From contig CAWEKO010000009.1 in the NCBI GenBank assembly GCA_963809715.1, positions 1 to 64,000 of the forward strand: a stretch of DNA of 64,000 nt, written 5' to 3'. A model generated the notes under the pieces. It saw only the letters and a list, made by a program, of their open reading frames with translations. It was not told the DNA's origin and made no database searches. The position numbers were made by a program, and so were the translations under genes. Source of the DNA: Bog-473 sp963809715. Lineage in GTDB: Bacteria; Actinomycetota; Acidimicrobiia; Acidimicrobiales; RAAP-2. Below are positions 33,971-42,530 of this stretch, piece by piece (the stretch's first letter is position 1; every line of letters begins with the position of its first letter).

Positions 33971-34225
33971 ATGATCCAAGGGAGGGCAGTCGAGTCAATG
34001 GCATCAGCCCACCGCCAGGATCTGCTGGAGACGGCAGGTGGGCGGCGGGTCTCACGCCGGCCTGCCGCCTCGACGACGACTGAGCCGAGGGCGACGCAGC
34101 ATTCGGCCGCCGGAATGCCGGCCGCCGGTGGCCGAGCGGTGCACCGGGTCAAAGCTCCGCGCCTCGGAGCCTGGCTGATCGACTTCGGAACCCGTCTGGG
34201 AGGAACATCGATCCGGACCTCTTGA
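33971..34225 (+). CDS. Possible small basic protein
   Basis: 84 residues, preceded by AGGTGAGG six bases before the ATG. The C-terminus KAPRLGAWLIDFGTRLGGTS could form an amphipathic helix; the rest is Arg/Ala/Ser-rich and of low complexity. No family recognised. The SD and the position in a 430-base gap favour a real small gene, but chance cannot be excluded. It precedes the sulfatase gene by about 60 bases on the same strand. Confidence 0.3.
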   Translation: MIQGRAVESMASAHRQDLLETAGGRRVSRRPAASTTTEPRATQHSAAGMPAAGGRAVHRVKAPRLGAWLIDFGTRLGGTSIRTS

Positions 34226-34286
34226 GCTCCGGATCGTCAGGCCGGACGCACTGCCCGGCTGGCGGTTCCGGGCCCAAGCGTCCGCC

Positions 34287-35915
34287 ATGGGCAAGAGTTG
34301 CGCCATGCCGGCTGCTCGCAACGTGCTCTTCATCACCCTCGACCAGTGGAGGGGTGATTGTCTGTCCGCACTCGGTCATCCGCTCGTGCAGACACCGACG
34401 CTCGACGCCCTCGCTTCCCGGGGCGTCCTCTTCGCCAACCACTGGGCGAACGCCGCCCCTTGCGGACCGTCGCGGGCTTGCCTCTACACCGGGACGTACC
34501 AACACCGGAATCGCTCGCTGCTCAACGGCACGCCCCTCGACGCCCGCTTCACCAACGTCGCGCTGATCGCCCGAGCCATGGGGTACGACCCCGTCCTCTT
34601 CGGCTACACCGACACCTCGGTCGACCCGCGTACCGTGCCGCCCGGAGATCCCCGGCTGTTCAGCTACGAGGGCGTGCTGCCCGGGTTCCGGGCTCTGATC
34701 GAGGACCCATGGGAGCAGGGCTCCCCGGCCTGGGGACGTTGGCTGGCCGAGCGCGGGTTCGACGTCCCATTGAACCCACACGACCTCTACGAGCCGATAA
34801 AGGGCTTTCCGGGCGCCGACCGCCACGGCTCGACCTGGGCTCCCGCCCGTTTCCCGGTCGAGTTGTCGCAGACCTCCTTCGTCCGCTCCGCCGTGGTGGA
34901 CTACCTCGAGCAGAAGGGGGACGATCCCTTCTTCGTCCACGCCTCCTTCATCCGGCCCCACCCGCCTCGGCGCAACCCGCTCGGCTACCACGACCTCTAC
35001 GCGGCCGACGACGTCGGCCCCTTCACCGGTGGGGCCACCCCCGAGGAGGAGGCGGCCATCCATCCCTTCGCCGCCATGGTCACGGCGGGTGTCCCCGTCA
35101 TCAGTGCGCCGCGGGACGAGGGCGAGCGCCGCCAGATCCGGGCCACCTATTACGGCGCGCAGCGCGAGGTCGACGACGGGCTGGCCCCGCTCTTCTCCTA
35201 CCTCGAATCGTCCGGATTGGCCGATTCGACCTTGGTCGTCCTGACCAGTGACCACGGCGAGATGGGCGGCGACCACTGGCTGCTCGAGAAGCTCGGGTAC
35301 TGGGACGAGAGCTATCACGTGCCGCTGATCGTGGTGGATCCCCGGCGCTCGGCCGACCGGACACGGGGGCAGGTCGTCGACGCCGTGACCGAGTCGGTCG
35401 ACGTGCTCCCGACCATCTGCGGGTACCTCGGCGCCGATGTTCCGCTGCAGGCCGACGGCTGGTCCCTGGCCCCGTTCCTCGAGACGGGCGCCCCGCCCGA
35501 ATGCTGGCGCGACACTGCCCACTTCGAATGGGCATTTTCGGATCCGGTCAATCGATTCGCCGAGCGGGCGTTCGGCCTGCCCATGAGCCACTGCTCCCTC
35601 GCCGTGTCGCGCGGCCCCCGGTACAAGTACGTGCAGTTCGGGGCGGCGTCCGATCTGTTGCCCCCCTTGCTCTTCGATCTGGACGAGGACCCCGGGCAGA
35701 CGCACAACCTCCTGGCCGGCCTGGTCGGCGACGCCGGGAGCGGCAAGGGCACCGGGAACGGCAAGGTCCCGGCCGGCTCCGAGGTGCTCGAGGAGGCCTG
35801 GTCGGCCTCCCAGGAGCTGCTGCACTGGCACATGCGCACGGCCGAACGCACGCTGAGTGGTTCCTTCCTCCATCCCACCAAGGGCCTGGTCGAGGCCCGC
35901 GACACCTGGCGGTGA
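34287..35915 (+). CDS. Sulfatase-fold hydrolase, phosphonate monoester hydrolase-like
   Basis: 542 residues; the second ATG at 34305 is another possible start. NVLFITLDQWRGD holds the first metal Asp pair. C59-G-P-S-R63 is the formylglycine motif, so the cysteine must be oxidised by a maturation enzyme. TSDHGEMGGDHW carries further metal ligands. Length and the long central insertion fit the PMH/alkaline-phosphatase-superfamily group that splits phosphonate, phosphate or sulfate monoesters. No signal peptide, so cytoplasmic. No formylglycine-generating enzyme was found in the window; EgtB at 46.3 kb has the related FGE-sulfatase fold but a different role. Confidence 0.8.
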   Translation: MGKSCAMPAARNVLFITLDQWRGDCLSALGHPLVQTPTLDALASRGVLFANHWANAAPCGPSRACLYTGTYQHRNRSLLNGTPLDARFTNVALIARAMGYDPVLFGYTDTSVDPRTVPPGDPRLFSYEGVLPGFRALIEDPWEQGSPAWGRWLAERGFDVPLNPHDLYEPIKGFPGADRHGSTWAPARFPVELSQTSFVRSAVVDYLEQKGDDPFFVHASFIRPHPPRRNPLGYHDLYAADDVGPFTGGATPEEEAAIHPFAAMVTAGVPVISAPRDEGERRQIRATYYGAQREVDDGLAPLFSYLESSGLADSTLVVLTSDHGEMGGDHWLLEKLGYWDESYHVPLIVVDPRRSADRTRGQVVDAVTESVDVLPTICGYLGADVPLQADGWSLAPFLETGAPPECWRDTAHFEWAFSDPVNRFAERAFGLPMSHCSLAVSRGPRYKYVQFGAASDLLPPLLFDLDEDPGQTHNLLAGLVGDAGSGKGTGNGKVPAGSEVLEEAWSASQELLHWHMRTAERTLSGSFLHPTKGLVEARDTWR

Positions 35916-36018
35916 GCCCCGGTGGGTGTGGAATGCTGACGCCTGTCCACGGCTCCCTGTCCCGGCGGGCAGGGCCGTCGAGTGTGGAAGACGAGGTCCT
36001 TGGGGAGGCAGGCGCGTA

Positions 36019-36897
36019 GTGCCCGACATGTATGGCAAGACGATCGTCGTCACGGGCGGCAACTCGGGGATCGGATACCAGACCGCCCTGGCGCTGTCGA
36101 CCATGGGAGCCCGGGTCATCGTGACGGCGCGCAATGCCGACAAGGGCCGGGCCGCCGTGGCCGCCATGAACGACACCGTGGACGGACAGGCCGCGATCCA
36201 ACTCGTCGTTTTCGATCTGGCTGACCTGGCGTCCGTGCGGCGGGGCGCGGCCGAAATTCTCGAGCTGGCGCCGTGCCTCGATGTGCTGGTCAACAACGCC
36301 GGCCTGATTCAGACGCGCCGCAGCGAGACGGTCGACGGCTTCGAGACCACGTTCGCCGTGAACCATCTGGGCCCGTTCCTGCTGACCAATCTGCTCCTCG
36401 ATCGGCTGGTGCAGTCGAAACCGGCCCGGATCGTGAACGTGGCCTCCACCGCGCACAGTGCGGCCCGGCACGGCATGCCCTTCGACGACCTCCAATCGAC
36501 CCGTCACTACCGGGCCATGCGGGTCTACGGGCAGTCGAAGCTGGCCAACATCCTCTTCACCCTCGAGCTCTCGCGGCGGCTCTCGGGCACGGGTGTGACG
36601 GCCAACTCGCTCCATCCCGGGACCGTGCGCACGGGGTACGGCGCCGACGGAGACGCCCGCGGCTTCCTCGCCTTCGGCATCAAGATCGCCTCACCATTCT
36701 TCCTCTCGCCGGCCAAGGGGGCGCGGACGTCGGTCTACCTGGCCTCCTCGCCCGACGTCGAAGGCGTGAGCGGCGAGTACTTCGTCAAGTGCCAGCCCCG
36801 CCAGCCCAGGCGCTGGGCTCAGGACGCCGATGCAGCAGGCCGCCTGTGGCGGCTGAGCGAGGAGCTGGTCGGCCTCCCCCAGCACCAGGGGAGCTGA
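36019..36897 (+). CDS. SDR family oxidoreductase (retinol dehydrogenase-like)
   Basis: 292 residues from GTG 36019, about 10 bases after GGGAGGC; ATG 36028 is the alternative. VTGGNSGIG, NNAGLIQTRR, NVASTAHS with the catalytic Ser and YGQSKLAN with Tyr/Lys match RDH/WWOX-type SDRs acting on bulky hydrophobic alcohols. First of five closely packed plus-strand genes (SDR, SDR, EthD, SnoaL, PPOX), four bases before the next. Confidence 0.85.
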   Translation: MPDMYGKTIVVTGGNSGIGYQTALALSTMGARVIVTARNADKGRAAVAAMNDTVDGQAAIQLVVFDLADLASVRRGAAEILELAPCLDVLVNNAGLIQTRRSETVDGFETTFAVNHLGPFLLTNLLLDRLVQSKPARIVNVASTAHSAARHGMPFDDLQSTRHYRAMRVYGQSKLANILFTLELSRRLSGTGVTANSLHPGTVRTGYGADGDARGFLAFGIKIASPFFLSPAKGARTSVYLASSPDVEGVSGEYFVKCQPRQPRRWAQDADAAGRLWRLSEELVGLPQHQGS

Positions 36898-36901
36898 GGG
36901 C

Positions 36902-37690
36902 GTGCGTGTCCTGGTGACCGGGGCGGCACGGGCCATCGGTCGGGCCACCGTCGAGGTGCTCGCCGACCGCGGCCACGAGGTGGTGGCGACCGCCCGCAAT
37001 CCGGACCTCTTGGTGGGGCTCCGGGCCTCGCAGTGCCTCGCCCTCGACGTGGCAGACGACGCCTCGGTGGCCCAGGCCGTGGCCGCCGCCGGCGACCTCG
37101 ACGCCGTGGTGAACAACGCCGGCGTGCCGGGGACCGGTCCGCTCGAGACCTACCCACTCGACGCGTTCGCCCGTGTGCTTCAGGTGAATACCCTCGGACC
37201 GCTGCGCATGGCCCAGGCGGTTGTCCCGGCCTGGCGGGAACGGGGGAGCGGTGTGCTGGTCAACATCAGCTCGGTGCAGGGCAAGATCGGGACGCCACTC
37301 GAAGGGGCCTACGCGGCATCCAAGCACGCGCTCGAGGCGCTCTCGGAGACCCTGCACTACGAGCTGGGCCACTTCGGGATCCGGGTGGTTCTCGTCGAGC
37401 CCGGGTACATCGCGCCGGGTATGAAGCACGACGACGATCACCTCGGGCCCGAGCACTACGCCGAGCTGTACGCGCAGTGGCGCGGCACGGTGAGCACACT
37501 GGTCGGTCCCGAGGGCCGGCCACCGCCCGAGCTGGTCGGTACCGCGGTGGCCGACGCGTTGGAGAATCCGAAGACGCCTCTGCGGGTGGAGGTGGGCCAG
37601 GACGCCGCCATGGTGCTCCAACTGCGCCGCACCCTGAGCGACGCCGAGTTCGAGGCGACTCTCCGCGAGGCGCTGGAATTGCGTTGGTGA
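36902..37690 (+). CDS. SDR family oxidoreductase
   Basis: 262 residues, GTG start. VTGAARAIGRAT for the cofactor, NNAGVPG, INISSVQGKIG with Ser, YAASKHALEALSE with Tyr/Lys, and VEPGYIAPG after it. A classical SDR of the ketoreductase or hydroxysteroid type. It follows the other SDR by four bases and precedes the EthD-like gene by 19 bases, so it is probably co-transcribed. Substrate unknown. Confidence 0.85.
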   Translation: MRVLVTGAARAIGRATVEVLADRGHEVVATARNPDLLVGLRASQCLALDVADDASVAQAVAAAGDLDAVVNNAGVPGTGPLETYPLDAFARVLQVNTLGPLRMAQAVVPAWRERGSGVLVNISSVQGKIGTPLEGAYAASKHALEALSETLHYELGHFGIRVVLVEPGYIAPGMKHDDDHLGPEHYAELYAQWRGTVSTLVGPEGRPPPELVGTAVADALENPKTPLRVEVGQDAAMVLQLRRTLSDAEFEATLREALELRW

Positions 37691-37709
37691 ACACGATGGA
37701 GGGGGAACG

Positions 37710-38432
37710 ATGGAGAAGGTGATGTACCTGGTCTGGCTGGAGGCGGACCGCACCCGGGACGAGGTGGCCGAGCTCCTCTTGGGCCGGGTGCCCAGCGAGC
37801 TGCTGGCGCTCGAGCCACGCGGTCTGAGCATGGACGTCTGGGATGCCGCGAGCGACATCCCGGCGCCCGTGCCCACCCCTGAGGGTGAGACGCCGCTGCA
37901 CGGGCTCGTCTCGGTCTGGCTCGACAGCGTCGAGCAGCGTCTTCCCTTCGAAGAGGTGCTGGGCGGGGTGTCTCGCCGATTGGCGGGGTACTCCGTGGTC
38001 GAATCGCTCTACCGCGACTACGGCGGCAATCAGTGGTCGGAGCCGCGGACCTGGCCCGACGGCGAGCGGTCCCCGGGCGTGCTCACCGTGGCGCTGATTC
38101 AGCAGCATCCCGAGCTGACCTACGAGGAGTGGATCACGCGTTGGCACTCCCGGATCTCGCCGATCACCGAGGAGATCCAACCGCGGTGCCGCTACGTGCG
38201 CAACGCCGTCTTCCGGCCGCTGACCGAGGGGGCGCCGCCGGTGGCGGCCATCGTGGAGGAGGCCTGGCCCTCCCTCGAGCATGTGACCGATCCCATGCTC
38301 TTCTACTGTGCGGATGGCGACGCCGAGGCGATGAACGCCCACGTCACGCAGATCATCGAGGAGATCAACGCATTCACCGACCTGAGCACCTTGCGCAGTG
38401 TCACGATGAGCGAATGGATACTGAAGTCATGA
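37710..38432 (+). CDS. EthD-domain protein
   Basis: 240 residues from ATG 37710 (GGAGGGGG upstream). The pattern KVMYLVWLEADRT and YEEWITRWHSRISPITEEIQP is typical of a duplicated dimeric alpha-beta barrel as in EthD, a protein needed by P450 systems such as ether degradation. It overlaps the SnoaL-like gene by ATGA. The second EthD-like gene is at 11158. Confidence 0.75.
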   Translation: MEKVMYLVWLEADRTRDEVAELLLGRVPSELLALEPRGLSMDVWDAASDIPAPVPTPEGETPLHGLVSVWLDSVEQRLPFEEVLGGVSRRLAGYSVVESLYRDYGGNQWSEPRTWPDGERSPGVLTVALIQQHPELTYEEWITRWHSRISPITEEIQPRCRYVRNAVFRPLTEGAPPVAAIVEEAWPSLEHVTDPMLFYCADGDAEAMNAHVTQIIEEINAFTDLSTLRSVTMSEWILKS

Positions 38433-38893
38433 GCACTTGGAGCAGGGACGAGCTCGAGCGGGCCCACCAGCACTACATGGAGACGGCGGCCCGGTGCGCG
38501 ACCAGTGGGCAATGGCGCGAGTGGGCCGACTTGTTCACCGACGACGCCGTCTACCTCGAGCACACCTTCGGCACCTTTCACGGGCCTGACGAGATCTACA
38601 ACTGGATCGCTCCGCTCATGGCCCAGTGGCCCAACAAGGCGATGAATGCCTTCCCACACTCGTGGTGCGTCTGCGACGAGGAGCGTGGTTGGTGGATCTG
38701 TCGCATAGAGAACCGGATGCAAGACCCCGGCGACGGCTCGGTCCACCAGGCCCACAACATCACCGTGCTGCACTACGCGGGCGACATGAAGTTCTCCTAC
38801 GAGGAGGACGCCTACAACCCCGCCGCCTTCGGGCCGATGATCCAGGGTTGGCAGGCGGCCTACGAGACGCACGCCAGCGGCAGCGGCAGCTGA
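38429..38893 (+). CDS. SnoaL/NTF2-like protein
   Basis: 154 residues from ATG 38429, coupled to the EthD gene. HQHYMETAARCATSGQWREWADLFTDDAVYLEH and the following F-x-G-x-DEI pattern are standard for the NTF2-like cone fold (SnoaL-like, ketosteroid-isomerase superfamily). It may isomerise, cyclise or dehydrate a hydrophobic intermediate. The gene stops one base before the PPOX-type gene. Confidence 0.8.
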   Translation: MSTWSRDELERAHQHYMETAARCATSGQWREWADLFTDDAVYLEHTFGTFHGPDEIYNWIAPLMAQWPNKAMNAFPHSWCVCDEERGWWICRIENRMQDPGDGSVHQAHNITVLHYAGDMKFSYEEDAYNPAAFGPMIQGWQAAYETHASGSGS

Positions 38894-38894
38894 G

Positions 38895-39329
38895 ATGGCG
38901 CACCACATGTCCGAACGAGAAGTGGTCGACTTCCTCATGTCGGTGCCGCCGCACACGGGCAAGCTCGCGACCGTCCGGGCCGACGGGCGGCCGCATCTCG
39001 CTCCGGTGTGGTACGCGGTCGACGACGACGGCACCGTCCTGTTCAACACGGGTGCAACCACGGTCAAGGGCCGCAACCTGGCCCGGGACCCGCGCGCCTC
39101 GCTGTGCGTCGATGACGAACGGCCGCCCTTCAGCTTCGTGGTGCTCGAGGGAACGGTCGCGCTGAGCGACGACGTGGCCGATGTACGGCGGTGGGCCACC
39201 GTGATCGGGGGCCGCTACATGGGGCCGGATCGGGCCGAGGAGTACGGCGCTCGCAACGGTGTACCGGGCGAGCTTTTGGCTCGCCTCCGGCCGTCGCGAG
39301 TGGTGTCAGAGGCGGACCTGGCCGACTGA
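38895..39329 (+). CDS. PPOX-class F420-dependent oxidoreductase-like protein
   Basis: 144 residues. KLATVRADGRPHLAPVWYAVDDDGTVLFNTG is the split-barrel flavin/F420 fold, and KGRNLARDPRASLCVDD follows as in Rv1155-like F420-dependent reductases and FMN-binding PPOX proteins. It is probably a small cytoplasmic reductase using F420 or FMN. Last gene of the five-gene set, convergent with the mannosyltransferase gene. Confidence 0.8.
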   Translation: MAHHMSEREVVDFLMSVPPHTGKLATVRADGRPHLAPVWYAVDDDGTVLFNTGATTVKGRNLARDPRASLCVDDERPPFSFVVLEGTVALSDDVADVRRWATVIGGRYMGPDRAEEYGARNGVPGELLARLRPSRVVSEADLAD

Positions 39330-39337
39330 GCGCAGGG

Positions 39338-40918
39338 TCAGGGGGCTCCGGCGCCTGCCAGAGCAGTCTCGCCGGGCATGATGCTCGGCATGCGGTCCCG
39401 GTTGGTCCGGGGGATCCCGAACTGCCCCAACGGCATGATCATGATCGCGGCCAGCAAGGCAATGAGCAGGAGGTCGGGGACGATGAAGGTGTGCAACATC
39501 CGCTCGAAGATCCCGTGCACCGAGGTCAGACCGGCGAAGGCCCAGAAGGTGCTGATCACGATCAGGAGCGAGGTCATGCGGCCCTTGGCTGCCGGGGCGA
39601 GGACGACGATGCCCCAGGTCACGTACCAGGCCCAGACGATCGGACCGAGGAGGGCCAGAACGAGCAGCGTGATGCCGAGCGTCTTCACCGGACCCTCTTC
39701 GGGCGAACGCAGGAGCTGACGCCAGCCCACATAGACGGCGATGGCGAGTCCCACGACGCTGAACACCGGGCGCATGCCCATGGTCGAGATCGGCGTCTGG
39801 ACCAGGTGGCTGCCGATGGACGCGGCACGGGCAACCACGTTCACCGGCGTCACCCCGGTGAAGGACGCGTCCGCCGTCGAGGTGGTGCGGATCCAGCCCC
39901 AGCCGGTCCCTGAGATGAGCGCGACCACCTCCATGGTGGCCAGAGCAATGAGACCGGCCAGCGCGGTGTGCGCCATCCGGCGGCGCACCGGTGCACCTGG
40001 TCCGGCCCACACCCAACCCAAGAACAGCACGCCGAGCGCGGCGGGCGACTTCACCCCGGCCGCCAACGCACACAAAATGACGCCGGGCACGGTGCCGACG
40101 CGTTTGGCCACGGCCAAGCCGGCCATCAGGAGGCCGACCATCAACGCGTCGTTATGGGCGCCGCCGACCAACGCCAGCAGCACCAGCGGTGAACCGGCAC
40201 CGAGGAGCACGGCGTGGGCCGGATCTCGTTTCATCGATCGGGCCAGCGTCGGCGTCGCCGCCACCATCAGGCCGATACCGGCCAGGGCGAGCAGCCGCAA
40301 CAGGAGGAGGTCGGCGAGGATCTGGTGTCCCGAGGCCTGGTCGAGCACGCTGTCGGCGGTCAGGAAGGTGGGCCCATAGGGGGACTCGGTGTTCGACCAC
40401 ACGGCGTCCGCCATTTCGTTGAACGGCGTGGCCCCGAGGACGCTCGGCCCGTATGAGTACGGATTGATGTGATGGCTGACCATTTCCCCTTGCGCGGCGT
40501 AGGTGTACACGTCGCGACTGAAGAGGGGCGGCGCCAGCAGCAACGGAACGGCCCAGATGACGACGACGAGAACGACTCGTCGCACGGGAAAGCCCTCGTG
40601 CTCGCGCAAGTAGCGCAGGAGTCCCATCCAGACCCGGGTCAAGAGGATGAGTCCACCGAAGACGAGAGCGAGCGACGAGATCGTCGGGAGTGACGCATTC
40701 GTCCCGATCGACCCCAACAGGCCGCCGGGCATGCCCAAGAACCATGCGCCGGGCAGATGGGTCTCGAATGACTGCCCGCCCATGAGGGAGCCGGCAACGA
40801 TGGCCGCTGTGCCCAGCAGCCCGAGCAGGGCCGTGCGCACCAGGCGGACCGGCGCCGGGGCGCCGATCACGGGCAGGTCCGGTGTGCGGGGGTCCGCGGT
40901 CGTCTCGGGTTGTGTCAT
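39338..40918 (-). CDS. Polyprenol-phosphomannose-dependent mannosyltransferase, MptB-like
   Basis: 526 residues and about 12 membrane helices. LFSRDVYTYAAQGEMVSHHINPYSYGP gives the GT-C acidic motif after the first long loop, and WSNTESPYGPTF follows. These match MptA/MptB, alpha-1,6-mannosyltransferases that extend lipomannan on the outer face of the membrane. The DxY/D-type acidic pair is the likely catalytic site. Divergent from the UDP-sulfoquinovose synthase gene across 260 bases. The symbol is withheld because related GT-C enzymes use other sugars. Confidence 0.8.
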   Translation of the reverse strand: MTQPETTADPRTPDLPVIGAPAPVRLVRTALLGLLGTAAIVAGSLMGGQSFETHLPGAWFLGMPGGLLGSIGTNASLPTISSLALVFGGLILLTRVWMGLLRYLREHEGFPVRRVVLVVVIWAVPLLLAPPLFSRDVYTYAAQGEMVSHHINPYSYGPSVLGATPFNEMADAVWSNTESPYGPTFLTADSVLDQASGHQILADLLLLRLLALAGIGLMVAATPTLARSMKRDPAHAVLLGAGSPLVLLALVGGAHNDALMVGLLMAGLAVAKRVGTVPGVILCALAAGVKSPAALGVLFLGWVWAGPGAPVRRRMAHTALAGLIALATMEVVALISGTGWGWIRTTSTADASFTGVTPVNVVARAASIGSHLVQTPISTMGMRPVFSVVGLAIAVYVGWRQLLRSPEEGPVKTLGITLLVLALLGPIVWAWYVTWGIVVLAPAAKGRMTSLLIVISTFWAFAGLTSVHGIFERMLHTFIVPDLLLIALLAAIMIMPLGQFGIPRTNRDRMPSIMPGETALAGAGAP

Positions 40919-41179
40919 TGCGCTGGGTCCTGAATCATCGCCTTCGGGGCCACGAGCTCCATGGAGGGGATTCCTTGGTCACGAACGTGCAGCCGGGAGT
41001 GGTGCGGGCCCGGTGGATCGTCATGAAACTGCAGTGATTCTGTCACAGCTCGATCCGGATGAGGTGGCCGGCCCGAATGCTTCCCTCATAGCGTTCCCAG
41101 GTTGTTCCCAGAATACAGCGGAAGACTCCCGCGGTCACGCATGTGACATCTGGCTGTTGCTCGAACGGAAGGTGTCAAG

Positions 41180-42385
41180 GTGCGAATTCTGGTCCTGGGG
41201 GGCGACGGATATCTGGGCTGGCCGGCCGCGCTGCATCTCTCCCGGGCCGGCCACGACGTGGCGGTGGCGGACAACTTCGCTCGGCGCGGCTACGACCTGG
41301 AGATGGGGGTCGACTCCCTGGTTCCCATCGCCTCGCTGCAGCGCCGGGTGGAGCGGTGGGAGGAGATCTCGGGGAAGCGGCTCGAGGTGTTCATCGGCGA
41401 CCTCACCGAGGCCGCTTTCGTCTCTGACATGGTGGGCTCCAACCGACCCGACGCCATCGTCCACTTTGCCGAGCAGCGCAGCGCGCCCTACTCCATGGCC
41501 GACCGCAAACACGCCGTGTACACCCAGGTCAACAACATGGTGGGGACTCTCAACCTCCTCTACGCCATCGCCGAGGTCGACCCTGCCATCCACCTCGTCA
41601 AGCTCGGCACCATGGGCGAGTACGGCACGCCCAACATCGACATCGAAGAGGGGTACATCGAGATCACCCACCGCGGGCGGACCGACGTGCTGCCGTTCCC
41701 CAAACAGCCCGGCAGCTTCTACCACCTCTCCAAGGTGCACGACAGCCACAACATCGCCTTCTGCTGCCGGGCCTGGGGCCTCCGCTCCACCGACCTGAAC
41801 CAGGGCGTGGTCTACGGCCAGTCCACTCCGGAGACGACCATGCACCCGGACCTGGCGACCCGGTTCGACTACGACGCCGTCTTCGGCACGGTCTTGAACC
41901 GCTTCGTGATCCAGGCCGCGGCCGAGGAGCCCCTGACTGTTTACGGCAAGGGCGGGCAGACCCGTGGCTTCCTCGACATCCGTGACACGATGGCCTGTAT
42001 CGAGCTGGCCCTGCGCCACCCGGCCCAGGCGGGGGAGTTCCGTGTCTTCAACCAGTTCACCGAGTCCTTCTCCGTGGGGGACCTGGCCGGGATGGTCTCC
42101 GAGGCGGTCGGCGGGGCTGAGATCGTGCACCTGGAGGATCCGCGGGTCGAGCTCGAGGAGCACTACTACCGGGCTGCGCACACCAAGCTGCTGGACCTGG
42201 GCTTGGCCCCACACCTGCTGGGCAACGAGCTGCTGAGCGATCTGCTCTCCATCGCCCGCAAGCACATCGAGCGGCTGGACCGGGCCGCGCTCGCACCCAA
42301 CGTGCAGTGGCGCAACACCTCGAGCGCCATCTCGCGGACCTCCCGAGCCGAGCTGGGCGGACGCAGCCCTGAGCCCTCGCACTGA
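41180..42385 (+). CDS. sqdB: UDP-sulfoquinovose synthase
   Basis: 401 residues from GTG 41180. GGDGYLGWP replaces the usual TGxxGxxG loop, and KLGTMGEYGTPNIDIEEG with FYHLSKVHDSHN hold the catalytic Thr/Tyr/Lys set. This pattern is specific to SQD1/SqdB, which make UDP-sulfoquinovose from UDP-glucose and sulfite. A homologue (Agl3) does the same in archaeal N-glycans. No sulfoquinovosyltransferase is nearby, but a large YfhO protein follows. The C-terminal 40 residues extend past the usual end. Confidence 0.85.
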   Translation: MRILVLGGDGYLGWPAALHLSRAGHDVAVADNFARRGYDLEMGVDSLVPIASLQRRVERWEEISGKRLEVFIGDLTEAAFVSDMVGSNRPDAIVHFAEQRSAPYSMADRKHAVYTQVNNMVGTLNLLYAIAEVDPAIHLVKLGTMGEYGTPNIDIEEGYIEITHRGRTDVLPFPKQPGSFYHLSKVHDSHNIAFCCRAWGLRSTDLNQGVVYGQSTPETTMHPDLATRFDYDAVFGTVLNRFVIQAAAEEPLTVYGKGGQTRGFLDIRDTMACIELALRHPAQAGEFRVFNQFTESFSVGDLAGMVSEAVGGAEIVHLEDPRVELEEHYYRAAHTKLLDLGLAPHLLGNELLSDLLSIARKHIERLDRAALAPNVQWRNTSSAISRTSRAELGGRSPEPSH

Positions 42386-42530
42386 GCCGGATCTCCACGC
42401 TAGGGGGTAGCTTTCGCCCGAACCGTTCGGGTTGGCCGGCGCCACCCGGACCCGTCTGTCGCACGCGGCGGGCTCGGGATCCCGAGATCACCCGGCACCC
42501 TAGGCACCTCCGGAAGGCAACCCCTCGCAC

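Noticed and set aside
42417..42431. Inverted repeat CCCGAA/TTCGGG before the YfhO gene
   Set aside because: Only six-base arms in GC-rich DNA; likely by chance, so not listed as a feature.
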